Of a DNA stretch of 64,000 bases, positions 35,201 through 42,470 are shown in pieces; the first letter of the stretch is position 1, and each line of letters starts with the position of its first letter. The notes under the pieces are model-generated. The model saw only the letters and a list, made by a program, of their open reading frames with translations. It did no database searches and had not been told where the DNA came from. A program made the translations under genes and the position numbers. The DNA is from Paracyclopina nana (taxonomy: Eukaryota > Arthropoda > Copepoda > Cyclopoida > Cyclopettidae). The stretch is from contig JAGUCH010000003.1 of the NCBI GenBank assembly GCA_019096065.1, positions 9,734,001 to 9,798,000 of the forward strand, given 5' to 3'.

Positions 35201-37094
35201 GTGGCCTTGTCTTTTGATTCGATTACGAAACACGTCCTCCCAGTTTGGCGGAAGAATTGCTTTCTCGGCAAATTGCTGAGCTGCACAAAAAGCTTTCCTG
35301 CTCATTTCATAAGCAAGCTTTGACTATCTATAGCCAATAATCTGGATACTTTACTGCTAGGCTGCATATACATACTACCATTTTATCGGGCTTTCGATTT
35401 TTGAAATACTACTACACTAAATACACTAAAGGAAACCTTCTTGGAAAGAGCTTAAGAGGGAACCCGACCGGAAATTGGACAAGGTGCTTCTTTACTAATG
35501 CGGCGTTCATCTGCTAAATAATAATTTTTCTAAGTCCTCGATTTTTTCGGTTTTTTGCACTTAAAAAATACTCAATGATGACTTGCATTTCTCATTTATT
35601 GTGACTTTTATGCATTGTTGCGCCAAGAAATGAAAAGTACATGCAAAAAAGCAAAGTATTGTCAAAAACTGACATATCAGATTCGCTACGAGTAGGTGAA
35701 CTCCACATTATTAATGAGGCTTGTTGACAACCAGGAGAGACCATGTGTAGTAATAGAGGCAAAGCCTGATTGGCATTCCAAATGCACCCCTCTACTAGGT
35801 AGTGGTTATAATAACATTTATTGCGGTTGAACCAGATGGCGCTCTTCTCTTTTGATTACACGCGTGAGGATGTTGAAGAAGCAGCAGTAGTAAAAATCCC
35901 ATTTATGAAACTCACACAAGAAAACAATATCTTAAACCATAAAATCAAATAAAACAACCAATTTTACTCTGCACTTCTTTAGGTACTTTTGAATTAGTAA
36001 TATGTTCTTGTCTTTTTCGCAATTCACATTTGATAACGATATCCTTGATTTGGCTTGGCAGATGAACAACACATTACAGTGAGCTCAATAATGGCGTTTG
36101 TCAGTGTTTCAATATGCTGCTGTAAGAAATGGTGGAGGGAAGCAGAGTATGGTTTATAGCAAGTATGCTATATAGGGTAGAAGATAAATAGTAGACTTCC
36201 TATCTGGATTCCAAGTAGACTTCTAGCCGAGCTAATAATAATGGTATAGAAATCTGCTGCTGCTGCTGCTGCTACAACTTGCTACAAACTCTCGAGCCTT
36301 TTGCACAAAAGCTTTTTGCGGCCTGATATGCGATCAGCAGCCATGTATAAACATTTCCCCTTAACTGACTTTGTGTATATGTGAAAAATGGGGCCTCGAG
36401 AAATGGAGCGAGATCAAGATTGCCTCGGCTCTATTCTATATTCACTGCTGCTGTAATAATGGCGGCAGTCAGCCTTGTAAAGAGGGAAATGTCTGCTTTT
36501 TTCATATCCGACAGTTAACACCTGCTAAAAAGGAAAAAAAAATAGGCCCCGGCGGGATTCGAACCCACGATCTCCTGTTTACTAGACAGGCGCTTTAACC
36601 AACTAAGCCACGGCGCCTTAACTACATTATGTCGGAATTATTCAATCTCTACATTTGTATCAATTCTTTATTTGAGCTGAATTATGCTTAATAAAAAAGG
36701 CTTATTTTTTGCATATTCAAAGTAGCATGAAATTGGGACCTTCAGCAGGCTTGTGCAAACTACATTCAAAAAAGCTCAATTATGCGCATTATACTGTAGA
36801 TTAATGATCTTGTACTCATCTCAAATAGTATCCAAATCTGTTTCAGAGGCCGCAGTTGTGGGACGTGGATGCTCTACCAAGGACAAGGTGTTCTACAAAG
36901 AATGCGAGACGCATTCTTACGGAGACTCACTGGAAAAAATGTGCTTCTGCTCGTTCCAATTGTGCAACACATCTCAGTCACTGCTCAACAATAACAAAAA
37001 GTGTCATTGGACAGTTGTCTTGGTCATACTCGTGGTCTTACTGCAAAATGACTTATTCTGGGTCCCATGGGAGCCGTGGCCTTTCATCTACTGA
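14142..37094 (+). CDS. Secreted/GPI-type Ly-6-like three-finger protein, three exons
   Basis: Exons 14142-14208, 19485-19586 and 36847-37094 join into a 138-residue protein. Both introns (5,276 and 17,260 bp) are GT-AG and phase 1, so the frame is continuous. Residues 1-20 form a signal peptide (hydrophobic core LKLLLTAMTMVSVA). The mature part has eight cysteines, opening LQCYTD and closing MCFCSFQLCN, the cysteine-plus-asparagine ending that marks Ly-6/uPAR domains. After a short linker comes a hydrophobic stretch (WTVVLVILVVLL) near the C terminus, suited to a GPI-attachment signal or membrane anchor. Family members act at the cell surface or as secreted ligands; the partner here is unknown. 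The second cysteine of the usual LxCYxC opening is absent. A paralogous last exon lies at 46326-46645 on the other strand. Confidence 0.8.
14895..14957. repeat. Perfect palindrome built from family A termini
   Basis: Arms 14895-14922 and 14930-14957 are 28-bp perfect inverted repeats around a 7-nt loop. The inner part of each arm reads AATGTGACGTTC followed by ATCT, the family A terminus. It looks like two element ends brought together with the interior lost and a shared flank duplicated in inverted order. Confidence 0.9.
15590..15720. promoter_or_regulatory. CpG-rich patch in intron 1
   Basis: A short GC- and CpG-rich stretch (AACGCGTGTGCGCGCGCGAG near 15685, preceded by TTAGCGGGGTCGCC) in otherwise AT-rich, CpG-poor DNA. 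It may be an unmethylated regulatory patch or a repeat remnant. No transcript evidence is visible. Confidence 0.25.
16038..16202. repeat. 165-bp element with 45-bp terminal inverted repeats
   Basis: Left arm 16038-16082 (AAAGGGGATGTCTCA...) and right arm 16158-16202 match at 43 of 45 positions. Both include GGCGCGCGGGATTTCTCC. The spacer is 75 bp. No clear target duplication was found; a TTAA/TTGA pair just inside the arm ends is possible. Non-coding fold-back element. Confidence 0.85.
17379..17599. repeat. Family A hairpin element, complete copy
   Basis: Left terminus TTAGTGCATTGATCATCTGC and right terminus GGATGAACACCTTAA. Inside are CCGTAAGAATACATTTTTT, the hairpin TTTTCAGTTTAAGGTACTGA (17443 on), GAGTCTCATTA and AAAAAATTGTATCG. 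Confidence 0.7.
18020..18200 (+). repeat. Family A element, partial
   Basis: Shows GGTAGGATACAATTTTTTG, ACTGAGACTCGATGATC and the hairpin TTTCAGTTTCCAAAGCTGAA (18121 on), in the forward order of the family. Ends not found. Confidence 0.55.
18604..18801 (-). repeat. Family A element, one end present
   Basis: Begins TTATGCGACGTTCATT. The hairpin TTTCAGCTTGAGAAACTGAA is at 18673, followed by CAGTCTCATTA and AAAAAATTGTGCCTTACGAC, the reverse order of the family. Confidence 0.6.
19485..19586 (+). CDS. Ly-6-like gene, exon 2 (first half of the domain)
   Basis: The acceptor TTTTTCCAG ends at 19484 and the donor GTAAGT starts at 19587. The 102-bp exon is phase 1 at both ends and encodes a segment starting SGGLQCYTDVEG with three cysteines. 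It runs open only in the frame that continues exons 1 and 3. Its GC content is above its surroundings. Confidence 0.8.
19610..19716. repeat. Short family A element just after exon 2
   Basis: About 107 bp bounded by GCGGTGTTCACCTGCCA and TGGCAGATGAGCAGGGCACA. No central hairpin; probably an internally deleted copy. It starts about 25 bp from the exon 2 donor. Confidence 0.6.
20101..20380 (+). repeat. Family A hairpin element, complete copy (280 bp)
   Basis: Termini CATGTGGCGTTCATCTGC and GCAGATGAACGGGGCATTA. Contains AAGTCAAATTATAAG, TAATAAGACTCAATTC and the hairpin TTCAGTTTCCAAAACTGGAA near 20290. Confidence 0.75.
20884..21031 (+). repeat. 29-bp tandem repeat, five copies
   Basis: GTCTGACCC (GGCTGACCC in copy four) recurs at 20891, 20920, 20949, 20978 and 21007, an exact 29-bp period. 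Each unit carries CATAAAAAGTGAAACT and the palindromic junction ACTCTAGAGT. Related single motifs (CTGACACATAAAAA) occur near 39024 and 49830. Confidence 0.9.
21705..21800 (+). repeat. Family A element, partial
   Basis: GTTCAAATCAAATTGC, AATGATACTCGATTG and the hairpin CTTTCAGTCTCCAAGACTGA (21762 on). Ends not found. Confidence 0.55.
22445..22580 (-). repeat. Family A element, partial, reverse orientation
   Basis: Hairpin TTTCAGTTTGAGGGCCTGAA at 22470, then TTTGACTCTCATTAGTTTGA and CCAAAAAATGCTTCG in the reverse order of the family. Confidence 0.55.
23143..23326 (-). repeat. Family A element, both ends visible
   Basis: Left AATGCCGACATTCATT, right GCAGATGAGCAGCGCCTTG. Internal TTTCGGATACTGAAA hairpin relic near 23182, GAGTCTCATAAC and AAAAAATTGTATCGG. 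Confidence 0.6.
23857..24060 (+). repeat. Family A element, left part
   Basis: Left terminus TTAGCACGGATGTTCATT, then TTGTAAGATACATTTTTTGG, ATTCAAGTCAAATGG, GGGACTCGATTG and the hairpin TTTCAGTTTCTAAAACTGAA at 23998. Right terminus not found. Confidence 0.6.
24700..24823 (+). repeat. Family A element, right part
   Basis: GATACATTTTTTTAGAATAC, GGGACTCATTTG, hairpin TTTCAGTTCTCTAGACTGAA (24780 on) and right terminus TAGATGAACACCGCATTA ending at 24823. Confidence 0.6.
25250..25413 (-). repeat. Family A element, right terminus present
   Basis: Hairpin TTCAGTTCTGGAAACTGAA at 25259, GAGTCACATTAG, AAAAAATGTATTCGAC and terminus GCAGATGATCACCTCA. Confidence 0.55.
26030..26120 (+). repeat. Family A element, hairpin fragment
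   Basis: TGTAATGAGACTTTTTAC followed by the hairpin TTTTCAGTCTCCCTAACTGA at 26089. Flanks decayed. Confidence 0.45.
26677..26885 (-). repeat. Family A element, left terminus present, rearranged
   Basis: Begins GGAGGCGTTCATCTGC. AAAAAAAATGTATCTTACAAC is followed by a hairpin TTTCAGTATTTTGGACTGA (26760) and later TGAATCTCATTTATG and AAAATGTATCCG. The mix of orientations suggests two overlapping copies. Confidence 0.45.
27540..27680 (+). repeat. Family A element, partial
   Basis: GCCGTAAGATACATTTTTAT, CATCAATGAGACTTT and the hairpin TTTTCAGTTTGGGAAACTGA at 27647 in forward order. Confidence 0.6.
28620..28770. promoter_or_regulatory. CpG-rich cluster of E-boxes, ETS and bZIP palindromes
   Basis: Four CACGTG sites lie within 103 bp, at 28665-28670, 28711-28716, 28755-28760 and 28762-28767. 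TTACGTAA is at 28653-28660, an ETS-type CGCTTCCGGT at 28685 and a GCGCGCGCGC run at 28716. The surrounding intron is AT-rich and CpG-poor. Such a cluster suggests an enhancer or an alternative promoter. Open frames begin close by on both strands (plus from 28815, minus from 28741), but neither resembles a known protein. Confidence 0.45.
29405..29500 (+). repeat. Family A element, partial
   Basis: GACGTGAGATACAATTTG and hairpin TTCAGTATTTCAAACTGAA at 29478. Confidence 0.45.
29535..29660 (+). repeat. Family A element, partial, adjacent copy
   Basis: GCTGTAGGATACAATTTTTG and GAGTCTGAGACTTGG followed by TTTCAGTTTC. The hairpin partner arm is decayed. Confidence 0.45.
31262..31555 (+). repeat. 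Degenerate GATCCAAGGA minisatellite
   Basis: Repeated phrases of the type GTTGATCCAAGAACGG, GTCGATCCAAGTACAG, GTCTATCCAAGGACTA, GTTGATCCATGGATGA. Spacing is irregular and units are diverged. Reverse-oriented phrases (TAGTCCTTGGATTGAC) recur at 32785-33000. Confidence 0.6.
31857..32186 (+). repeat. Left arm of a large inverted repeat
   Basis: CACATTGGAACTAG opens the arm. The whole segment matches the reverse complement of 33112-33425, including CAAATGACAGACTT, TTTTCTCTGCTC and CCAGGGCTACAATTTGTA. Arms are about 320 bp, diverged, with a 925-bp spacer. Confidence 0.75.
32785..33000 (-). repeat. Inverted GATCCAAGGA minisatellite block
   Basis: Phrases such as AGTCCTTGGATTGACAAAAC and CTGTCCTTGGATCGAC are reverse complements of the units at 31262-31555. 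It sits inside the spacer between the two 320-bp arms, next to the right arm. Confidence 0.6.
33112..33425 (-). repeat. Right arm of the large inverted repeat
   Basis: Reverse complement of 31857-32186 with scattered substitutions and small indels. It ends with CTAGTTCCAATGTG, directly before the 106-bp hairpin array. Confidence 0.75.
33444..34110 (+). repeat. 106-bp tandem array of hairpin units, six copies
   Basis: CTAAATGTGGAGGGTGGGCC-type starts fall at 33451, 33558, 33664, 33770, 33876 and 33982, a 106-bp period (107 once). Each unit carries two hairpins: GTGGGCC-TTC-GGCCCAC and, 30 bp later, GGCAAGCCTATGGCCTGCC. Copies three and five have unpaired changes in the first stem, so the fold is not strictly maintained within the array. 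The last copy is diverged. Confidence 0.9.
34138..34214 (+). tRNA. tRNA-like element (Cys-GCA-like), probably pseudogene or SINE head
   Basis: Acceptor-like GTGTCTC pairs with GAGTCAC (one T-T mismatch), discriminator A. The A-box-like TGGCTCACTGG and perfect B box GGTTCGAATCC are present, and the loop CTGCAAA would put GCA at the anticodon. The anticodon and T stems each have two mismatches, and the spacing before the D arm is too long. A TTTTT terminator follows at 34220. A degraded tRNA or a tRNA-derived SINE head is more likely than a working tRNA. Confidence 0.5.
34252..34310 (+). repeat. Short tandem duplications downstream of the tRNA-like element
   Basis: TCAATATCCTGG / TCGATATCCTGG then TACAGTTTCCTGG / TACAGTTTCCTG. 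Two adjacent pairs of 12-13 bp repeats. They may form the tail of a tRNA-derived SINE. Confidence 0.6.
34345..34371. repeat. Perfect 12-bp GC hairpin, diverged array unit
   Basis: GGGGGGCGGGCC, loop TTC, then GGCCCGCCCCCC; every pair is Watson-Crick. The flank AAATGTG matches the 106-bp unit. Relative to that unit a T:A pair is replaced by C:G on both sides, a paired change. It is separated from the array by the tRNA-like element. Confidence 0.85.
34396..34503 (-). repeat. Family A element, right part
   Basis: TTTCAGTGTCTGGAATAC relic of the hairpin, AAAATGTATCTTACGAC, ACATCGTCAAAGC and right terminus TAGGTGAACACCACATTA ending at 34503. Confidence 0.6.
35496..35710. repeat. Family A element, complete ends (215 bp)
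   Basis: Termini TAATGCGGCGTTCATCTGC and GTAGGTGAACTCCACATTA. The inner hairpin has decayed. This copy gives the clearest view of the family terminus. Confidence 0.7.
36254..36273 (+). repeat. CTG microsatellite
   Basis: Six CTG units plus CT, in the intron about 270 bp before the antisense tRNA gene. Confidence 0.9.
36544..36617 (-). tRNA. tRNA-Thr (anticodon AGU), intronic, antisense
   Basis: Identical over all 74 nt to the gene at 13700-13773, including the G4-G69 mismatch. A T8 Pol III terminator follows the 3' end on the minus strand (36535-36542). Outside the gene the flanks are unlike except for the T run, so this is an independent locus. It lies in intron 2 of the Ly-6-like gene, opposite in orientation and 229 bp before exon 3. 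Confidence 0.95.
36847..37094 (+). CDS. Ly-6-like gene, exon 3 (second half and hydrophobic tail)
   Basis: The acceptor TGTTTCAG ends at 36846. The exon is phase 1 and ends in TGA. It encodes GRGCSTKDKVFYKECETH and CFCSFQLCN, five domain cysteines, then a polar linker with one more cysteine and a C-terminal hydrophobic segment. The core is almost identical to the paralogous exon at 46326-46645. Confidence 0.85.
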
Positions 37095-38676
37095 AAAGTA
37101 GTAAATCAGCCTCCTCAGCCAACACACTAGCCAGTCACAGTGATACACATATTGAAAGCAACCAAGAAGAACCAGTGAACAAAGCAAACTGACCATAACT
37201 GAAAAGCAGATAATTCAGAAGAAAGCATGAACCAGAAGCAGAAGAAAGTGAAAGCTTGCGAAGAATCTGAGCAATTGTTAAATTGAACCAACTTTAAAAA
37301 TATCATTGCATACTATCTGTGCTACATACTTACTACATAACTACTTCAAAGCTCCTCATTTCCAAGTGCTTATGACTTAAAATTAGTCTACAGTTTCGTT
37401 TTGACGAGATACTATTCTGGCCTTCAGTACAGAGGGCGCTCACCAAAAATACACCAAAATCAGTTGATCATTCAGTTTCTGAAATAAACAAAAATATATT
37501 ACACCTATTGTTTTTTCATGTCTCGCAGCTGCTGTCGTTGAAACTAGTTGCAGCCTTCAAGTGCACTTGACGTCCTTTTGTACTTCATTTACAAATAAAG
37601 CAAGATATGGTGGAAAATCAATTTTCCCCAACAATACATTTTCAGCTGCCAATTTCGATTTAGCAGAATATTCTGGAGAATGCTACTGAAAATGGATGAT
37701 GCCACTTGAAATATGGCCACATTAGAACTGGCTTTCTTCATTAATTAAAATATAACTGCATTTGTAAATGGGCTATTCCTTCTACTATTATACGAGCCAG
37801 AATGCTATTTATGATGCAATGAGCATGTGAAAGCTGCAAGGAGGAAATTAACGGGTTAGCCTCACTTATTTTGATTGCTACTCCGCTACCAAAATGCACT
37901 TGATAGATCGGTTGCACACATGGAAGACTGACTCTTAAAAGCAGACCACTGAGCACATTGCATAGATTCTTTGTAGAAGCACAAAAAAGTGCTCATTACT
38001 CAGAACTTGCTAAAATAAATCCAGCCATTTAAGAGAAATACATAGATGCAGTTCAAAATACATTGTTTTCTTGATACAAAATGAATGAATATTTTGCAAA
38101 TCTGAAGCTTTCCCATAATAAACTGAAAGCAGATGTTAGAATTATTGATGCAACTAGAGACAAACGGTTGTATTTTGAATTGCACATGATTCAATTAGGT
38201 GAATGATGATGAAACAATATAAGCATTATGAATAAAATACATTATTGCTTGAATACAGTTATTCCAAGGTCAATCCTGGATGAAAATCAGATACAAGTTC
38301 GTTCTTCCTCCTGAGGAGTTTTGCTCCATAGCAGTACCAATAAAAGGGGAGCCTAATGGCCTCAATTTGCAAATGACTGCTGCCAATGCAGAAGATTTAT
38401 TTTTGGAAAGTGGCTCTCAATAGTGGCACACCACAGCAGTTGGAGTGACGAAAAATAGAGATAAAACTGGAAAAAGAAAGAGAGTTGTGGTGGCCCATTT
38501 CAACACCATTAAGGCCACACAGGAAGCTTATCTTTCAGACAACGACCACCAGACTTCATCCCAACACCCCAATTTCCTTTTACTGAAGGAGTCAATTTAA
38601 TGTGGACCTTGGCTATACTATAAAGTAGCAGTGACCTACCTACTACTACTCTATATACACAACTGGCCTTGCCATG
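37095..38676. other. 3' untranslated region and start of the intergenic stretch
   Basis: AATAAA at 37483-37488 and again at 37594-37599 are candidate polyadenylation signals for the Ly-6-like gene, giving a 3' UTR of about 0.4-0.5 kb. The rest shows no gene or clear repeat. Confidence 0.45.
37483..37488 (+). terminator. Candidate polyadenylation signal
   Basis: AATAAA 389 bp after the TGA of the Ly-6-like gene. A second copy is at 37594. Position is the only evidence. Confidence 0.4.
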
Positions 38677-38926
38677 TTGATGCCCCGTTCATCTACTCAC
38701 CTCATTTCAAAACACTTTGCTAACTATTTTCAATTTGACGACATTTGTATTTAGTTGTAAGATACAATTTTTGGCTTACATTAGATTTCAAGTCAAATCA
38801 CTCTTTAATGAGACTCATTTGAAATCCCTGAATGTGGAATTCAGTCCTTGAAACTGATTATTGAATAGAATATTTTGCTTAACTTGTTCTTAACTGTGTT
38901 CTTATTGGTAGATGACCAGGGCATAA
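38677..38926 (+). repeat. Family A hairpin element, complete copy (250 bp)
   Basis: Termini TTGATGCCCCGTTCATCTAC and GTAGATGACCAGGGCATAA. Contains GTTGTAAGATACAATTTTTG, TTTCAAGTCAAATCAC, TAATGAGACTC and the hairpin TTCAGTCCTTGAAACTGA at 38840. Confidence 0.75.
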
Positions 38927-41239
38927 GTGGCTCTTCTGTTCCTGCTTTGGGTGTAGGGATTTTAATGAGGTGCCATTTTTCTTCTTGAATTGGTCATTTC
39001 CCACCTTTATGCTAATAACCCCTGACACATAAAAAGAGGTAAAGGCTTTCTCTCTCGATAACCAACTGTTGCTTTAATTTTAACCTGGAAGTAAACAAAT
39101 GATCCCAATTTTGAAATGAACACACACCATCTTTTCTGCTGGCCACCAACCAACCAAATTGGCTTATTTGCTCCTTCTCCCCAAACGCAAAGAATTATTT
39201 ATTGCCCAATTTATCACCAGAACTTCCTTAATGTAGAGCATAGTACATTGTAGCTTAGAGTTTGAATTGGGAGCTGAATGTTGGAGTTGTGATATAGCAA
39301 TAAAAAAGTGATGAAATTGGATTAGAAAAGTCAAGACAACAAATAGAGAGAGAGAAGGATATCCCAAATGATTTGTACTACTATATTGAGGCTTTGCTCA
39401 GAAGAGAGGAAAGTTTCTCGTGCTTTCCAAGTCCCAAAGCCTTGTAAACTTTTTGACAGAGATGGCCCTTTTTTGCCTCTTTCTGTGCAAATAATTAGCA
39501 TTCGGACCTTGACACTCCTACCCACGGTTTTCATCAAGTTTCTCCCACTTTCTTCACTCTTACCACCAAAAGCCTGCGATCATTTTCAATTATACCACTA
39601 GCAACTTTTCTGGTCAAAATCACCTTAGGCCAAAAATGAATTTAGAAAGCCTTACAATGGTTAGTAGATTTTGCCTAAAAAAATCATTGAGCACTATAGC
39701 TTTTTTATTTCACAAATATTGACTTTGAGAGAGAAAAGTCCCCCTTTTCGTGCTACGTACGTCTTTTTGGTCAAAAGTCCAATTTTTATCTAAGCTCCTT
39801 TGATGTTTGAAGTGACTGCTACTCGTGCACAAAGTCAATATTTAAGTCAATTGTTCAGTCGATTGCCAATATCTCACAAAAAGCTTATACCCCAATTCAA
39901 CACATATGTCCTACATTTGATGTATTTGTCAAGGTTGTGTGAGTAATTTTGGGTTAATTTGCGTTTATTTCATATGCTCTCCAGGTTGAATGGAAATTCT
40001 CCAGTTTTCAAAACTAAGAAAGGTTGGGTGATTTTCCCTTAGGAAAGTTCCTTTAGAAAGCGCTTCCTTTTCTTGCACATGAAGCTTTCTCTTTTTACTA
40101 CGGGAACATGTAGTCTCAATTGAGGCATTGTAAGATACAGTTGCTTACTTAGCATAATTGTTAAACTGGCCATGGCACAGTGGGCCACGGAGACCCTTCT
40201 TTCTCCATTTCAGCCAAATTATGAAATCCAGTTTCAAACACTTTTTTATCTTAAAATAGTTCGAATGGGTTCTTGGTGATCAGAAATGACCATTTAAAAG
40301 GCTCTAAATTCAATTCGATTTGTGAATTCATGATCATTTTTGAGAAGCATCCCGAATTTGCTAAAAAAAATCTAAGCAAAAAGAAATGTCAAAAAGTGGC
40401 TACAAGCTTCTACTGTTCCATTAGAACCATAATTTTTTTGTTGAAGCCTTAGATTAGAATTAGTCTAAGTATTTTAGGTCTCAAGAGAACAGGATTTCAT
40501 TAAAAATAAGGGTCAAAATTGACCCAAAAAGATGAATCTTCTATTTGCATGTAAAACTAAACTAAATATTAGCTGAACTTTTTAAGTCCAAGGTTGTCCA
40601 ACCCATAACACTGTCAAATTAGAGAAAAAGTAATATGAACGGGGTTGGATTGCAAAAAAAGTGCGTGAATTTGCGTAAGACTTTGCTAGAAAGAGTCAAA
40701 AGTTCCAGTTTTACAGTAATTTGGGGGCTTTGCTAATGCGCTGCCGATTTGACGAAAAATAAGAAATGGAGGAAAATGCTTCAACGGGGCCCACTGTGCA
40801 TGGTCGAAATAGAGAGAGAGAGAGAGACATTCCAAGATAAATTTCCATGGGTATGTAGTACAGCAGCAAAAAGTGGGCTTATATTTCCTTTTCCTCTAGA
40901 CAGCTGCCACCGGAGATTTATTGTGCTGTACAACACTTTTCAACTTAGGCCAAGATTTGTATCTGAGTTAGCTGCTACTGCTACTGCAACAACAACAATT
41001 TGCTTGACATGCCTTGAATATACGCAATTTTTTGCTGGTTGATTTATAATTGTTTTGTACTTGTACATGGCCGCCAGAAATGTGGATTATTTTTTCCCCT
41101 TTTGATGGCTCTAGTAGCAGAACAAGAGGCAAGTTTTTTTTGCAATACATCCCCCTTTTGGTTTGGGATGCCTATTGTTTCAGCCAAAGTCATAATTGGA
41201 AAGATATGCCATGATATCTGCCAAGTGGATGAAAATCTT
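38927..41239. other. Intergenic, no gene recognised
   Basis: A (GA)n microsatellite lies at 40811-40827. No exon, RNA gene or repeat end was recognised in the remainder. Confidence 0.4.
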
Positions 41240-41400
41240 GATGAAAATAAATATTTTACATTACCGTTTGATTTTCAGTCAGGGATACTGAAAATAAAAT
41301 TGAGCTATCGCAATCAAGTCTCATTTGCAACTAATTTGATTCGAATACACTCATGTGCCAAAAAATGTAGCAAAAATAAAAATTCCGTCAAATTGTACTT
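41240..41400 (-). repeat. Family A element, partial
   Basis: Hairpin TTTTCAGTCAGGGATACTGA at 41272, CAAGTCTCATTTG, GATTCGAATACAC and CCAAAAAATGTAGC in reverse family order. A 169-residue open frame spans this copy and is therefore probably spurious. Confidence 0.55.
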
Positions 41401-42299
41401 TTTTGTCAGAGCTTTACTGGTAACCATATACCATGCAGTTTGTGCATTTTTCAGCTATAAAAGGATGCAAACAATTGAATTCACTCCCAATTGGGTAGCT
41501 GTTGTGGTGGAAAAAATCTACATTTTCCTAGTTGACAATATGCATTAAAACTGCCAATTCTAGGCTGCTTTCTTTTCTCGGCTGTCCATTATTTGGTAAG
41601 GCATAAGAGCAGCTTTTAGCATTAGAGCCAAAGCTGAGCTGATCATGGGGATTGCAGATTGAGGGGATGAGCAAATCGAATGTATGAACTGTTCACTTGA
41701 TTTCCCCAATCTAAGGCTAACCTAACTAGCTGCTTTCCAGAAACTCCTCCCTTAATTCCAACCCTTTCTCAGATGATTTCTACCAGATTCCGCTGATTGA
41801 ATTGCGATTTTTGAAGCAGGACAGATTGTAGACAATTGTTGAATTGCCTGCAGCTAAGATTTGTAATGAAATATCTAATAGATCTCATTCCTCGTGGCTT
41901 TTATCCCAAAATGTAGCCATTCTGAAGAGCAAATGTAGCATGCTTAAAAACTCCATCTTCAAAGGAACATATGAACTGCACGAAATTACTCTAGAAAAAG
42001 CCTCCACTTTTCGAGGTCTATTTGGCATCATATGAAATTACTATAAGGTTGGTACAGTATTTCTTCAATGCTTTCTAATGCAAGGATTTGTGCCTCCATT
42101 CTTGAGGACACTATAATAATAATGGAGCTTTCTTCGCTGCTTTCACACACAGTGATTCATCATCATTTGTATCAAAACCACAGAGTGAGCATTTCCGACT
42201 TTCAAGCCACTTCCATAACAAAAGTGGTTTAACATAATGAGCTTATTGCCTAATTTGAAGCATTCACTCTACAACCTACAAGATCTATTCTACATAATG
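41401..42299. other. Intergenic, nothing recognised
   Basis: AT-rich non-coding DNA without recognised exons, RNA genes or repeat ends. Confidence 0.35.
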
Positions 42300-42470
42300 C
42301 AAGTATTTTGACGATGCTTGAATTTCTTTAAATAAGATACAATTTTTGGCAAAGCCATGAATTCAAATCAAATTTGTCTTTAAAGAGACTTGGCTGTACT
42401 CATTCAATTTTGTTTTCAGTTTCGAGAGCTGAAATTGATGTAATTTTTTTTTCGAATTGAACTTTTATTT
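42300..42470 (+). repeat. Family A element, partial
   Basis: AATAAGATACAATTTTTGG, ATTCAAATCAAATTTG, AAAGAGACTTGG and the hairpin TTTTCAGTTTCGAGAGCTGA at 42414. Confidence 0.6.

Larger units (their letters stand above)
19587..36846 (+). other. Intron 2 of the Ly-6-like gene
   Basis: A 17,260-bp phase-1 intron from GTAAGT to TGTTTCAG. It holds family A elements, a 29-bp tandem array, an E-box/CpG cluster, a 1.6-kb inverted repeat, the 106-bp hairpin array, a tRNA-like element and an antisense tRNA-Thr gene. An extra cassette exon is possible but not needed, because exon 2 and exon 3 join in frame. Confidence 0.7.

Noticed and set aside
41039-41548. 169-residue open frame as a gene
   Set aside because: It runs through a family A element including its hairpin and has no domain or exon boundaries.
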